Positions 1-9,955 of a DNA stretch of 64,000 nucleotides are shown here, in pieces. The DNA lies in NCBI GenBank assembly GCA_030844895.1, contig CM061228.1, positions 59,784,033 through 59,848,032 on the forward strand, read 5' to 3'. Made by a program: the position numbers and the translations under genes. Each line of letters opens with the position of its first letter. Positions within the stretch are counted from its first letter, which is position 1. This DNA comes from Ambrosia x helenae. Taxonomy: Eukaryota; Streptophyta; Magnoliopsida; Asterales; Asteraceae. The notes below the pieces were generated by a model. That model ran no database searches and was not told the DNA's origin. It worked only from the letters and a program-made list of their open reading frames with translations.

Positions 1-180
1 CACAACTACTTTCCTTTTCATGAAACAATTTGTATTTCGTTATCTTTTAGAAAATGATTATGCTATGAATGAAATTTTATCTTTAAATTATATTGTCATG
101 AATTCTAGTGTCATGAAGTCTTTGAACAATCTATCCCAAGTCTCACCCCGATGTATTCCGCCATCGGTTGGGGTGTGACA
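1..180 (+). mobile_element. 3' end of a gypsy-type LTR (element D family)
   Basis: The last 40 bases (about 141-180) closely match the LTR ends at 17303-17341 and 21467-21505: a CCGATGT..TTCCGCCATCGG inverted motif followed by TTGGGGTGTGACA. No primer-binding site follows, so this is a 3' LTR end or a truncated copy. The rest lies outside the window. The family call rests only on this shared terminus. Confidence 0.55.
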
Positions 181-518
181 TCGATCCTAAGATCTATCCC
201 TGGAGCTACTGAAGAAGAAGGACCAGCTTGATTGTTTCCTGTCGGAATAACTGGAGCTGTAGTGGTAGATTCACCATTTCCAGCTTGTTCTTCAGTAAGT
301 GTTTCATGAGACTCTGCAAAATCGTCGTCTGAAGATGAAGATTCTAGAACCTCTGCTGACGCTTCCTAAAAGACTTCCTCAACTTCTGCTGCTGCGGTTT
401 TACCAGGGGGACCCGTGGATGCAGAGGCATTAGATGTTTCTGGCGCAGGTGCATTGACGACGATCGGACGCATTAGCGGTGAGCTAGCTGTGTTTTCACA
501 CTCGTAATACATTTGCGC
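181..518 (-). pseudogene. Ser/Thr/Glu-rich coding fragment, probably copia third-ORF linker
   Basis: On the minus strand one frame stays open for about 110 codons apart from a single TAG (in a VEEVF-stop-EASAE context). The composition is low-complexity and acidic: Ala/Pro/Thr-rich stretches, a run of four Ser then three Asp, then Glu-rich and Thr/Pro/Gly-rich parts. It has no recognisable domain. It resembles the acidic, disordered linkers of the third-ORF copies further right, which suggests an origin but does not prove homology. It abuts the LTR end at 180, so that LTR probably inserted into it or beside it. Confidence 0.35.
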
Positions 519-829
519 AATAGGTTAGTTTGTATGAATAAAAAAGAATTTATCGATAAAAAAAAATTGATTCTGCTTCGAACAGTAAAAAAAATGTTTG
601 ATCGATGTTAGGAATGATAGATGTTCATAAGGATTATTGATTGGATTTGAGGGTTTTGATCCTTTTGTAATGGAATGGGTATAGTTTTTGGATCGAGTTC
701 ACCGATTCAAATTGTTGATTAATTGATTTGTTTCCATGTTTTAGCCACAAAATTTGGAAGGCATATGAAGTCAATTAATTATGTACGGATAGTATGGAAG
801 GAAATAATCACTTTGGAAATTATCTTTAA
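519..829. other. AT-rich non-coding stretch
   Basis: AT-rich sequence with several A-runs. I see no coding potential, LTR end or structured repeat. It probably belongs to the copia remnant to its right. Confidence 0.5.
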
Positions 830-1333
830 ATGCATTTAATGAGAGGGGACACCAAATACGGGTTCAACAAGCAAAACATTACTTGCTTCAATTGTGGAGT
901 TGGTGGTCGCCTCAAAAGGGAATGTGACAAACATATTCAGCAAAATAACCAGTATCCATTCAGGGCGAACAGAGGTCAGCGTCAACAAAATCGATTCCAA
1001 CATTTACCACAACAACAAGCACAAGCACAAGCTCCCGACAATGAGCGTTCTATTGTACTAGTGAAATCTACTGCCACCGCCTACACAACCAGCCAACAAT
1101 CTGGTTCGGGCATTGGTAGTGCAAGCAGATGAAGGATTCGATTGGTATCTATAGTTGGGAGGTAATGGTGAGGTAAACTTAGGAGGTACGACGTGTTATG
1201 CAGAAATCATCAAAGATGTTCAGCACGAAGCCGGGTCATCTTCGTCAAGTTTTGAAGCAGGTTTGATTGATGATGAGAGATTAGAAGGACATCTGGTGAA
1301 CAATATGGATCATCTGTAAGCAACGCAGATTCC
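830..1333 (+). pseudogene. copia gag C-terminal fragment with degenerate zinc knuckle
   Basis: A 100-residue open stretch at 830-1132 carries CFNCGVGGRLKREC at about residues 19-32. This is the CX2CX4HX4C nucleic-acid-binding knuckle of Ty1/copia nucleocapsid, except that the zinc-binding His is Arg (CAC to CGC would do it). A Gln/Asn/Arg-rich tail follows, as is common after copia knuckles. From 1133 to 1333 the sequence still looks derived from coding DNA but is broken by stops. Next to the coiled-coil gag part and the copia RT downstream, this is the nucleocapsid end of one decayed element. The Arg would be expected to abolish normal zinc binding. Confidence 0.65.
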
Positions 1334-2290
1334 ATGGATGATGATGTTGATAGGCTGCTTGCTAAAGTTGACGTCTTGACAAACCAGGAGTCATGTATGG
1401 TTCAAGATCTTATGGAATCTACTGTGGACTATTCCAAGTATTTTACCAATGATGGTTCGTCTTCTCACTATGCATTCATGGAAAACATTCAAGACAACCA
1501 TGTTAGTTCTTCTGAATCTCCTAAATGTGAAAAGTGTTGTGAGTTAGAAGCCAAAATCAAATCGATTAAAGAACACAATACCAGTCTGGTATGTGATCTT
1601 CGATCGTGCACTGATGCAAATGGAGCTTTAAAATCAAATAAAAAAGAATTCAAAGAAACAATCATGTTGTTAAAGAATGATGTAAGTGAAATGAAGCGAA
1701 AAATTCTTAACAAGCAAGATGCTATAAATAACTACATCAATAATTTAACACAAACTAAAAAGAATTTAGCTGCGGCACAGTGTGATTATGAGGCATTTAA
1801 GAAGAAGCTCGACAATTATTCTAACTCCAAGTATATGCATGATCACATAATTGGGAGTCAAATGACAAAAAAGAGTGTGGCTTGTATAAGTTACCAAGTT
1901 GTCCCACCTCCAATGCGTGATAATTACTGCAAATCACCAAAGGTGACTGAGACCCAATAGTTTCATGTCATAACTCCCCTAGTTGCTGACCATGCTGAAA
2001 TTGAAAAAGCAAAAGTTGTCAAGGATGATAACTATTGTTTGATAACCAGATACCTCTTGAAAATCACATAGTGTGTGATCCGGAGTCTGATTCTGATGAT
2101 GATGTCGATGAGTCAACGGGTGACATTGGTCTGTATTACATGCTCAAGGACACAAAAAGAATCTTTTCTGACAAAGTTTTTCCAATTAAGAATGTCAAAA
2201 AAAGAATTAATTGCTAAGGTTTTTAAATATAAACCAATTAACTATGTTGAGCAAACTGCATCTAGTGTGTCCAAATATATGCTCCGGTAG
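1334..2290 (+). pseudogene. copia polyprotein coiled-coil region (between gag and pol)
   Basis: A 208-residue open frame (1334-1960) begins with an acidic segment, then has a CEKCCELEAKIKSI motif, then about 90 residues rich in Lys/Glu/Asn/Leu with heptad-like spacing (predicted coiled coil). A short acidic Asp/Ser-rich frame follows at 2035-2217. Large plant copia elements often carry such coiled-coil extensions in gag or between gag and protease. The same kind of segment recurs at 9956-11040. Protease and integrase are missing here: the sequence passes straight into RT at about 2300, so several kb of pol have been deleted. Assignment is by position and composition. Confidence 0.55.
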
Positions 2291-2299
2291 TTCGCATGG

Positions 2300-3547
2300 A
2301 AACAATACGCATGTTTCTCTCGTTTACATGCCACAAAGCGATTCAAAGTCTACCAAATGGATGTTAAGAGCGCGTTTCTTATGGTAAAGTGAAAGAAAAG
2401 GTGTACGTGGGGAAACCACCGGGTTTCGAAGATCCAATGCACAGAGGCTGTGTTTACTAATTGAACAAGGCTCTTTATGGACTTTATCAAGCTCCAAGAG
2501 CATGGTACGCGACACTCTCAAAGTACCTTATCTCTCATGGGTTCATCTGAGGACTCATTGATTGTACTCTCTTCACCTTGGAGAATGATGGAGCCAATCT
2601 TGCTAGTACATGTATATGCAGATGACATCATTTTTGGCTTAACTAATGATAGTCCATGCAGGGACTTTGAGAAACTAATGCAGAATCAGTTCAAGATGAG
2701 TGCAATGGGGGAGATGTAGTTTTTCTTGGGTTTGCAAGTTCAACAGAAACCTACGAGTATCTTTATTCATCAAACCAAATACGTAGCAGACATCCTGAGC
2801 TGGTTCTTGATGGTTGATGCATCACATGCTTCAACTGGATTTCATGTCAATCATGAGATTAGACCAGATGATAAGGGAATCAAGGTTGATCCCTCTTTCT
2901 ATCATACAATGATCGTCTCTCTCATGTACCTGACTGTCTCTTGTCCGGATATCATGTTCGCTACATGCCTGTGTGCTCGTTACCAGCCTAAACCAAAGGT
3001 TTCACACCTGACTGCGGTTAAGCGAATCTTTCGGTATTTGAAGGATTATCAAACCAAAGGTCTATGGTACCCTTGTGACGATAAGTTTGATTTAACTACC
3101 TATAGTGATTCGGACTATGCTGGCTGCAAGACTGACGCTAAATCCACAACGGTTGGATGTCAGTTCTTAGGGAGTAGACTCGTGTCTTGGCAATGCAACA
3201 AACTGACATCGGTTGCTGTTTCCACTTCTAAAGTTCAGTATGTTGCTGCTTTTTCATCCTGCTCGTAGGTGACCTGGATCCAATAGCACATGCGGGATTA
3301 CAGTTTGAAATTTCTTACTACCTCTATTTCCGTTGATAATGAAGCAGCCATTGCTATCACTAAGGACCCGCTTATCCACTCTAACGTTAAACACACCCAT
3401 GTTCGCTATTGCTATGAAAAAAAGCTAATTGATATTGTTAAAATTCACACCGACCAACAACGTGCTGACATATTTATGAAAGCTTTCTACAAATCTCGTT
3501 CTGAGTTTTTGCTTCACGTAAATGGTGTCAAGGAAAAACAAGATTAG
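2300..3547 (+). pseudogene. copia reverse transcriptase and RNase H, broken
   Basis: Three open pieces separated by stops and small shifts cover the RT and RNase H of a Ty1/copia polyprotein. Visible landmarks are a YQMDVKSAFL-like segment near 2340, KPPGFEDP near 2410, LNKALYGL near 2465, the catalytic VYADDIIFG near 2610, LGLQV near 2730, then the connection region and RNase H (TYSDSDYAGC near 3100, VDNEAAI near 3340). In RNase H the usual AEAEY motif reads SKVQY near 3230, so both glutamates are gone. Internal stops lie near 2370, 2458, 2718, 3268 and 3285. The fragment ends with KEKQD and TAG at 3545. It is certainly inactive. It belongs with the gag pieces to its left. Confidence 0.85.
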
Positions 3548-5082
3548 TCCATATCAGTACTTCTCTTTTTGTACATAGATTCTCTTAACAAAAATACAAA
3601 AAACATTTGAAAAATCAACAAAAACTAAAAACATTGAAAAAAATTACAAAAATACAAAAACATATGGGAATCAAAAATTGAGTTTTTATTGTGTGGATAA
3701 GAGAAACCGATAGTATATCAGCTGAGTGTCTGATTTCCAAAAACACTAAAATTGCAAATGATAATCAGTCTTACAAGTGATATACCGGTAGGCCTGAAAA
3801 TCATTTCAAAGTTAGCACAATGATATAAACATTAACGACTTAAAGTTGAGTGGTTACCCTGCTCATTGGCATATGGTCTTGGTACCGAAATCTCGATTGA
3901 TGGGTTGCCAAAATCTAAGCTTCCGGGTCATTAAGCCTGTGATACATCCGGGAACAAATGGTCAAATCTTGGATCTATCACAGATCCAATTGTGCTTATC
4001 AGGCGTTCTTAACACATGCTAAAAAAAATCTATCAATAGCCAAACCCTAATTCTCATACAAACAATAAGAGAATTCTAGTTGCGATGTGCGAGCATCTTT
4101 CGTCTTCAGCTATTCGTACTCGTAAGCCATTGTGCGTTGTGGAGTATACTATATATAATTTTGAAGCTTATAGTGATTGCTCATTGTCATAACGACCTAG
4201 ATTGAACACACCCGCTAAGCCAAGTCTGTTAAATTCAGCCATAACGTACTATATCGAATAAATACAGACCATATGGCGACTCTGCACTAGGAAAATGACT
4301 TGGATTGTACACACCCTCTAAGGAATGTATCCCATAAAAAATGACTTCCAGTATTTGCCCCTATCCAGACCAAGACTCAACTAGTCTATTGTCTTGTAGA
4401 TGGATGGTCAAGGTTTACTCACCTGTTACGATGAAGCTTTGTGTAACACCTGATATGGGAATGTGTCGTGTGTGGGGACCATTGACCGCAAGTATAAATC
4501 TTACCTTAACATATCAAAAGTGCCGGCAAGTAATCCTGATATTTAGGTTTAAGTGGACAAGTATATTGGTAATCACTTTTTTATTGATTATCCTAATCTG
4601 GATTAAACTAAATAGAAGGTTATCATGACAGGTCCGTAAACTGATATGATTTTCTGCCCGACAAACTCACAAAAATATTGCTTGTGAATATTTGATTCCA
4701 TACCTTTTATTTGAATTTTTTAACTTTATGTCAAAAATATCAAAAATACAAAAAGATTTTCCATTTCTGCTTTATTTTTGAAGGACCGATGTAGGATGTG
4801 CATTAAATGCATTGTGTTATCTTCCTTTCAAACTCGCCAGTGTCAAACGAACAACTAAATGCACTTTGAAATTCAAATGGTTAACTTAACGGATTTATAC
4901 TTAAACTGACAGATTTTCAAAATCCGAGGTCAGTAGCGTAAGTCAGACGTTGGTTTGTGTAAGTTTAAGATGGGCAAGATTGGATCTCAGTACGACCGTT
5001 GGTTCCAGTTGTGCGTGAGTATCTGATCATCTGTGAATGAAACGACCCATTTAGTCAAAGTTTGAATAACTGTGTGTTTTAA
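3548..5082. other. Non-coding region downstream of copia pol
   Basis: A-rich runs with repeated ACAAAAA-like motifs (3590-3665 and 4730-4760) follow the RNase H stop. No ORF here shows family features. A 95-codon open stretch at 4341-4628 ends in a hydrophobic run but has no supporting context. In copia elements with a third ORF, a long non-coding gap after pol is expected, and this may be it. Confidence 0.45.
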
Positions 5083-5611
5083 GGGGGAAATGTGTCAAAT
5101 GATGATCAAACCTCACATTTTCAGGTTTCAAGGGTAAATTGGTCCTTTATGAACGTATAAAATCATTTCCTGAACTTCAAACCAGGCCCCAATGCGTTAA
5201 AATGAATTTTTAAGTATTCAGGGGCAAAATGGTAATTTTTCTAAAATTTTCAGCTTCATACGCCTCTGTTCATATGTTACACGTATGGAAGTCATATGTA
5301 TGGATGTATGCACGTATGAAAGGAGACATATGAACATTCAAAATGGTGCCATTTTGTGAAACATTGAAAGTTGAAGGATTGATAGTGTCATACGCGTGCA
5401 TATTTTCATACGCATATGATATTTTCATACGAGTCAAGGGTGGAAGGCGTATGGGGATGACTATAAAAGGAACTAAAACTCATTTCTCATTCTACTCCAA
5501 TACGCCGTCCCTGTTAACAAACCCAAAACCCTTGTTTGATCGTTCCTTTGACTTTACAATCTATATCAACCTTGAGGTTTTCGTTTTTCATCCAACATTC
5601 AACATCATCAG
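5083..5611 (+). promoter_or_regulatory. Putative U3/promoter: polypurine tract, CATACG motifs, TATA box
   Basis: A purine tract (AAGGGGGAAATG, about 5081-5092) is followed by TGTCAAATG, as at the start of an LTR. Between about 5255 and 5460 there are many CATACG, CGTATG, CATATG and related palindromic hexamers in both orientations. A TATA box (TATAAAAGG) lies at 5462-5470. A leader-like stretch then reaches a splice-donor-like CATCAG/GTGATT at 5611/5612. This is either an LTR remnant or an internal promoter driving the third ORF at 5946. No second LTR copy is available to decide. Confidence 0.4.
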
Positions 5612-5943
5612 GTGATTCTTTTGCACTAAAAATCAGTTGTTTTCATCCGTTAATTCATGAGTTTTCATCGATTTTGAAGGTATGTTAATCGAACCTGTTA
5701 GATGTTAACTTGCAAACTTCAAGACCGAATTCGATCAAAGCAAGTTTTTGAAAAATTTGAACTGCCATACGCGTTTGGGTTCATACACGTGTCACTGGGG
5801 ACACATATGAGTCCCATACACATGAGCTAGAACTCGTATGAGTTTATCATAGACCTAACAGTTCAGGTTCTTGGCGATTTGTGTTTTTGATCAAATCTTA
5901 GTGGTTTTCGATGTTCTTATGTGTTATGTGTGAGTGTGTGCAG
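5612..5943 (+). other. Putative 332-bp intron in front of the third ORF
   Basis: The stretch begins GTGATT after CAG at 5611 and ends GTGTGCAG at 5943, three bases before ATG 5946. An equivalent ...TTGTTTTGTGCAG lies directly before the corresponding ATG (14506) of a second copy, with an unrelated-looking sequence further upstream. The shared acceptor position is the main evidence; the donor is weaker. Confidence 0.35.
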
Positions 5944-5945
5944 AT

Positions 5946-7006
5946 ATGCAGTTCTCTTTGGGGGTAAAACATAACGTCACTACACATCTGGACCCGACAT
6001 CTAAGCACGTCGCGGATCATGTTGAAGTCATTAATTTCATTCGGCGTTCAAAAATCTTCCACGCCATTTCCACTCCTTACACGCTGTATCACAGTCACCA
6101 GAAGCAGTTTTGGAAATCAGCGGTGTTGGATTGCGATCATAATCTAATAGTGTTTTCGGGCGTATTAATGGACACGAGGTGGTTATCTCTCAGCAAAGTA
6201 TTCGGGAAGCTCTACATTTGAATGACAGTGATGAGTTGATGACTATTATATCCAGTTTCCGAAGTACCTGATTAGAGGATTCTTCAAACGGCTCAAGTAT
6301 GCGGACAACATCAAAGACTCTATGTCTCTGAAGTCTACTCTATTTCATCACTACAGATACTTCATGCATATTCTAATCCATCGCATTAGTACAAAAATCA
6401 CAAGCTTTGATGCAGCCCGGATGACTATTTTCTTAGCTATGGTGGCCTTGATCTTGAACAAACCATTCAACTTCTTAGGCATGATCTTTTCACAATTTGA
6501 AGGAAAACTTGAGTACAAAGTACAGGTAACAAGAAAAGAGGTCAACTATGTACCCAAGATTCTTACAGATGATGTTTGATGCCCAAGTTCCGGATCTTCC
6601 AAAAGTAGAAAGAGATATTATGAAGCTGGAACATATGAATGACGTGGGCATGTCCAGGATGAAAACTTACAGGATGAGCGAAGAACTAGCCACAAGAGGA
6701 TTAATGGAGAAGAGGGTGGTGAGGATCCTCATGGGAATCTCCCTAGGCCTTCACCGACCTGTGGTGTTCTTATTGATATTTCTGAACCCGTGTTTGTGAA
6801 CCAGCCTCGACAACAACTATAGAAGCTGAATCGTCTGACCCCGACATGATAAGGAAAAGGGCATAGCTTCTATAGTCAAAGATCCCAGTCCCAAGAAGGC
6901 TCAGACAACTCAGCAGTCTGGCGAAGAGTCTGACAGTGATGAATTTGAGGATGATGATCCTAAGGCTCGATTCATGGCCAACATTGCTTCAACCATGCTG
7001 CTGTGA
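5946..7006 (+). pseudogene. copia third ORF (env-position), copy 1, N-terminal part
   Basis: ATG 5946 lies just after an acceptor-like CAG. The product starts with about 90 residues containing an FWKSA motif, then shifts frame: GHEVVISQQSIREAL is encoded in another frame near 6170-6210. Later pieces are a hydrophobic/aromatic segment at 6322-6579, MYPRFLQMM at 6548, and an acidic segment at 6863-7006 ending in TGA. The order (N-terminal FW motif, V-x-I-S-x-x-x-I/V-R motif, YPRFLQ motif, acidic linker) matches copy 3 at 14506 and, from memory, a lineage-specific ORF after pol in Asteraceae copia elements. Its function is unknown. At least three frameshifts make this copy dead. Confidence 0.55.
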
Positions 7007-7189
7007 ACAGTGCTGGTTAGAGCTTTATTCAATCATGTCCGCCTGTTGCCAGATGTCAAGTCAGACACCAGCAAGTGGTCAACCATGCTGTGTCAGAGGG
7101 AATCGCCGCCTGCGCCCAACCAGACAGTGCCATATGGATCTTCTGCAGTCCGAGTCACGCCTTCTCTCACATCAGCATTAATTGCCACC

Positions 7190-7560
7190 TGTTTCCCGCC
7201 ATTTTCTGGCCCGAAGACATCTGGGCCTAAACCATGGCCCAAATCGGTTACTCCCTTATTGGGCCAAACCGGTTGGCCCAAGCTTTTTCCTATAAAAAGG
7301 AGACGTCCTCTCATTTGCAAAGGATCGATCAGTTCATGCAAGAAATAGCTTAGAGAGAAAATACTTGTAATCATCTTGTATTATTTCCGAGGAACAATAT
7401 ATCTCTCTTTACAGTGGATGTAGGTCGATCTAGACCAAACCACTTATATCCTTGTGTACTCATTCTCACCACACACGTTACACTCTTTCTCATCTCCTAG
7501 GGTTTCAGTTTCATCATTAGGGTGACCGAAGGATTATACCTTGAGTGAACACGAGTATCA
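7190..7560 (+). promoter_or_regulatory. Copia-like LTR fragment with clustered TGGGCC motifs and TATA box
   Basis: Five TGGGCC/GGCCCA cores (plant Site II, TCP-type) fall within 7205-7280, followed by TATAAAAAGG at 7291-7300. A leader-like region then runs to a TTAGGGTGACC stretch near 7520. This is the architecture of an LTR U3-R. It follows the end of a third ORF, as expected for a 3' LTR, but I cannot fix its ends because no matching second copy is in the window. Confidence 0.45.
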
Positions 7561-7971
7561 AACCAAACCTATCCACTTTTAGGATAGGTTATACACGTTG
7601 TTTCATCACTAAATATATATTATAATATGTATCTCAAAAAATATTTTTATAGCTTGTAGCATATAAATATAAATAACAATGTCATTAAAATATATCTTTT
7701 AAAAGAACAGTATATTTTTCAAATAATGTATCAAATAAAATGAAAAATTACTAAAAAATAGTTAAGAAAAAAAATTGTGTATATATATATATATATAACT
7801 TAAAAATTTGTGGGTATATGTTTCGGGTGAACGGGCATTTAGTCTCGGGTAATCGGGTCGGGTATCATAATACCATACCTGTCCCATACCCACGAAATAT
7901 TTTTTTCCAATACCAAACCCGTCACATACCCGTCAGAGAACACAAGATTATTTGCTACCCTTGTCACGGCG
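7561..7971. other. AT-rich non-coding stretch with (TA)n and CGGGT-rich motif
   Basis: AT-rich sequence with a TA microsatellite at about 7778-7797. It is followed by a stretch (7811-7945) where CGGGT/ACCCG motifs recur (GGGTATATG, CGGGTAATCGGGTCGGGTA, then CCCATACCC, ACCCGTC). Such CGGGT-rich patches often occur near ends of plant DNA transposons. No terminal repeats were identified. Confidence 0.4.
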
Positions 7972-9507
7972 ATGCTCAAATTATCCAGCAATGAGCAAGA
8001 GATTCGCTTGTTAACTGTATCACGAGATGAAACAAGGAATCGTCTTACCATTGTTGAGTCAGAGAATAAAAAGTTGAAAAAGCTTGTTGATAAGTACTTC
8101 AACAAGGACAAGAGGTTTACCTCTGGGGTGGAGATGATGGTGACGATAGTGATTATGAAGAAGAAGATAATGAGGATGATGACGGTGATGATCATGAATC
8201 GGGAAAGGATCCTTTTGGGGAAGATGAGGATGAGGAGGATCCGGGAAGTGATGGTGGTCTAGCGACCAAACAGACAAAAACGGTCGGTGCACAGTTTAGG
8301 GAGAGACGAGCAAAGAGTGATCAGAATGACAGTGGTGAACCAGGTGAAGGAGAATCTTCATTGCGGCCTGGTCCAATTGAACAAGATCTTCGGTTATTCA
8401 GGGAAGTTGTGAAGTTCAAGGTTGTAACTCTCGAGTGGACTCAAGATTTCTAAAACATGTTTTTCACGGATGATGATGATGGAACCCTGTTACAAAGCCA
8501 TATTGGATTTGGAGGAAGGAGAAATACCTCCAGAGCCATTCAAGGAAGAAGTTTCCCAGATCTTCGGTCTTACGTACGAACAGGTGATTCCAATAGATAC
8601 AGCTAAAACAATCAATGAAGATGATCCGTTGGAAGATATTGAGATCGAAGGCTTCACTGCTGAAGAATATCCGGAATATGTTCATGAGACTGAAGAAGTC
8701 AAAGTTGAGATCTCTATGCCTACCCACGCTGATTTTGATATTGTTGATCGATGGTTAAAGAATCAGCCGTGTGAAGATGAACCTGAGACAAATGAAGAAA
8801 AAAAGAAAAGGGTGCAGGCGGCATGTGAGGCATGGTACTCCAGGAGAAAGCTCGAGCCAGCTCAAGCTAGAAAAGTTAACCAAAAATGGAATCTCATGTC
8901 TGGTAACATGTTAGTTCGATGTTCGTGGCTCAGTCTAAAGCTATAGCGATTAGGTTCGAGACCGTTATTCTGTACTTTGCAAGTGTGTACAAGAACAAGT
9001 CCTTACCTTATTGGTATGTTCGTGATCTTACTAGATTGAAACCAATCAAGACAAGCAACACACTAGAGATGTATAGAGGTCTGCTTGAGAGAGAAAGCAA
9101 CTCGAACTGGGTGTACATTCAGCCATAGTTTCCAAAGAGCTACCAGATTAATGAACTTCATCACATTACTGGTAAGCCTATTTAGAAGCACAAGATCACC
9201 CCTCCAGAGATCATGATCAAGGTCCCGCTTATGCCAATGAAACAAGACTTCTCGGATAAGTTTATCTACTGGTATTATGACTATCAGACAACTGAAGTTG
9301 TTATTGTATTGAAGAATGATCACAAGATTTGTAGGAAGCTTTGTGTCTGGGATCCTATGCGGCTGATGAACCCGTCTAAAGCAGACATGCAGACCTTGAA
9401 CAAGAATCAGATATATTTTCAACATCAGGATGCAGATCAAGCCGTGAGATTTCAGAAGATAGTCAAATATTGTGCTGCAAAGAAGATACACTCGGGTTGT
9501 GACTAGT
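7972..9507 (+). pseudogene. copia third ORF, copy 2, C-terminal part
   Basis: The first piece (7972-8100) is coiled-coil-like (ESENKKLKKLVDKYF). The frame then changes to a strongly acidic stretch (8094-8453) rich in Asp and Glu. 8470-8946 is another acidic frame containing VDRWLKNQP and a basic EEKKKRVQAACEAWYSRRK segment. 8919-9128 and 9213-9506 carry YKNKSLPYW, then FIYWYYDYQTTEVVIV and WDPMRLMNPSKAD. The last part parallels copy 3 (FWVYDPTSGSAVIVC followed by DPMS in the same order), so the two are homologous C-terminal regions. At least four breaks are visible. It is followed by a polypurine tract, consistent with the ORF being the last one before the 3' LTR. Confidence 0.5.
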
Positions 9508-9599
9508 TGAAGTTGCGAGTTATTGAAGCTTGAAGATGGTTACTGGTTTGAAGACCGGGTTTTGGTTGTTGATGTTTTAGGTTTGTTTTGTAAATATCC

Positions 9600-9955
9600 A
9601 GCTAGGTCGAAGGGGGAGTCTGCAAATACACCCTTTAGATATGTCCCTAGCTTGGATATCGGGTTTGGATCATGTTTAGATCGTTTAGGGCTCGTTTGGT
9701 TGATTGTATTATGTCTATGGGTATTTTGGTCAAAAGGTTTAGGCCATACACGTATGTCGTCATACGGGTTACTAATGTAGATGTATGGCAACTAGTAGTA
9801 TAAATAATTGCCACACATCAGAAGATTCCTGTTCTTCAACTTGGAATGTTCTACTATGAGTGGAAGTTCAGGTTCATTCAAGTTATGAAAATATAAGATG
9901 CAAAGGCTCTGAGATCTATCTTGAACGGACCCTGTGTGATCACTTATGTTGAAGA
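9600..9955 (+). promoter_or_regulatory. Polypurine tract and U3-like region with TATA box
   Basis: A GCTAGGTCGAAGGGGGAG purine tract lies at 9601-9618, directly after third-ORF copy 2. The downstream 180 bp contain CATACACGTATG and CATACGG motifs (9744-9766), like the cluster at 5255-5460, and TATAAATA at 9799-9806. This looks like the 3' LTR start of the element that owned copy 2. The exact LTR ends are not seen. Confidence 0.45.

Noticed and set aside
4341..4628. 95-codon ORF with hydrophobic C-terminus, possible membrane protein
   Set aside because: Single hydrophobic stretch from AT-rich DNA; no homologous copy next to other third ORFs.
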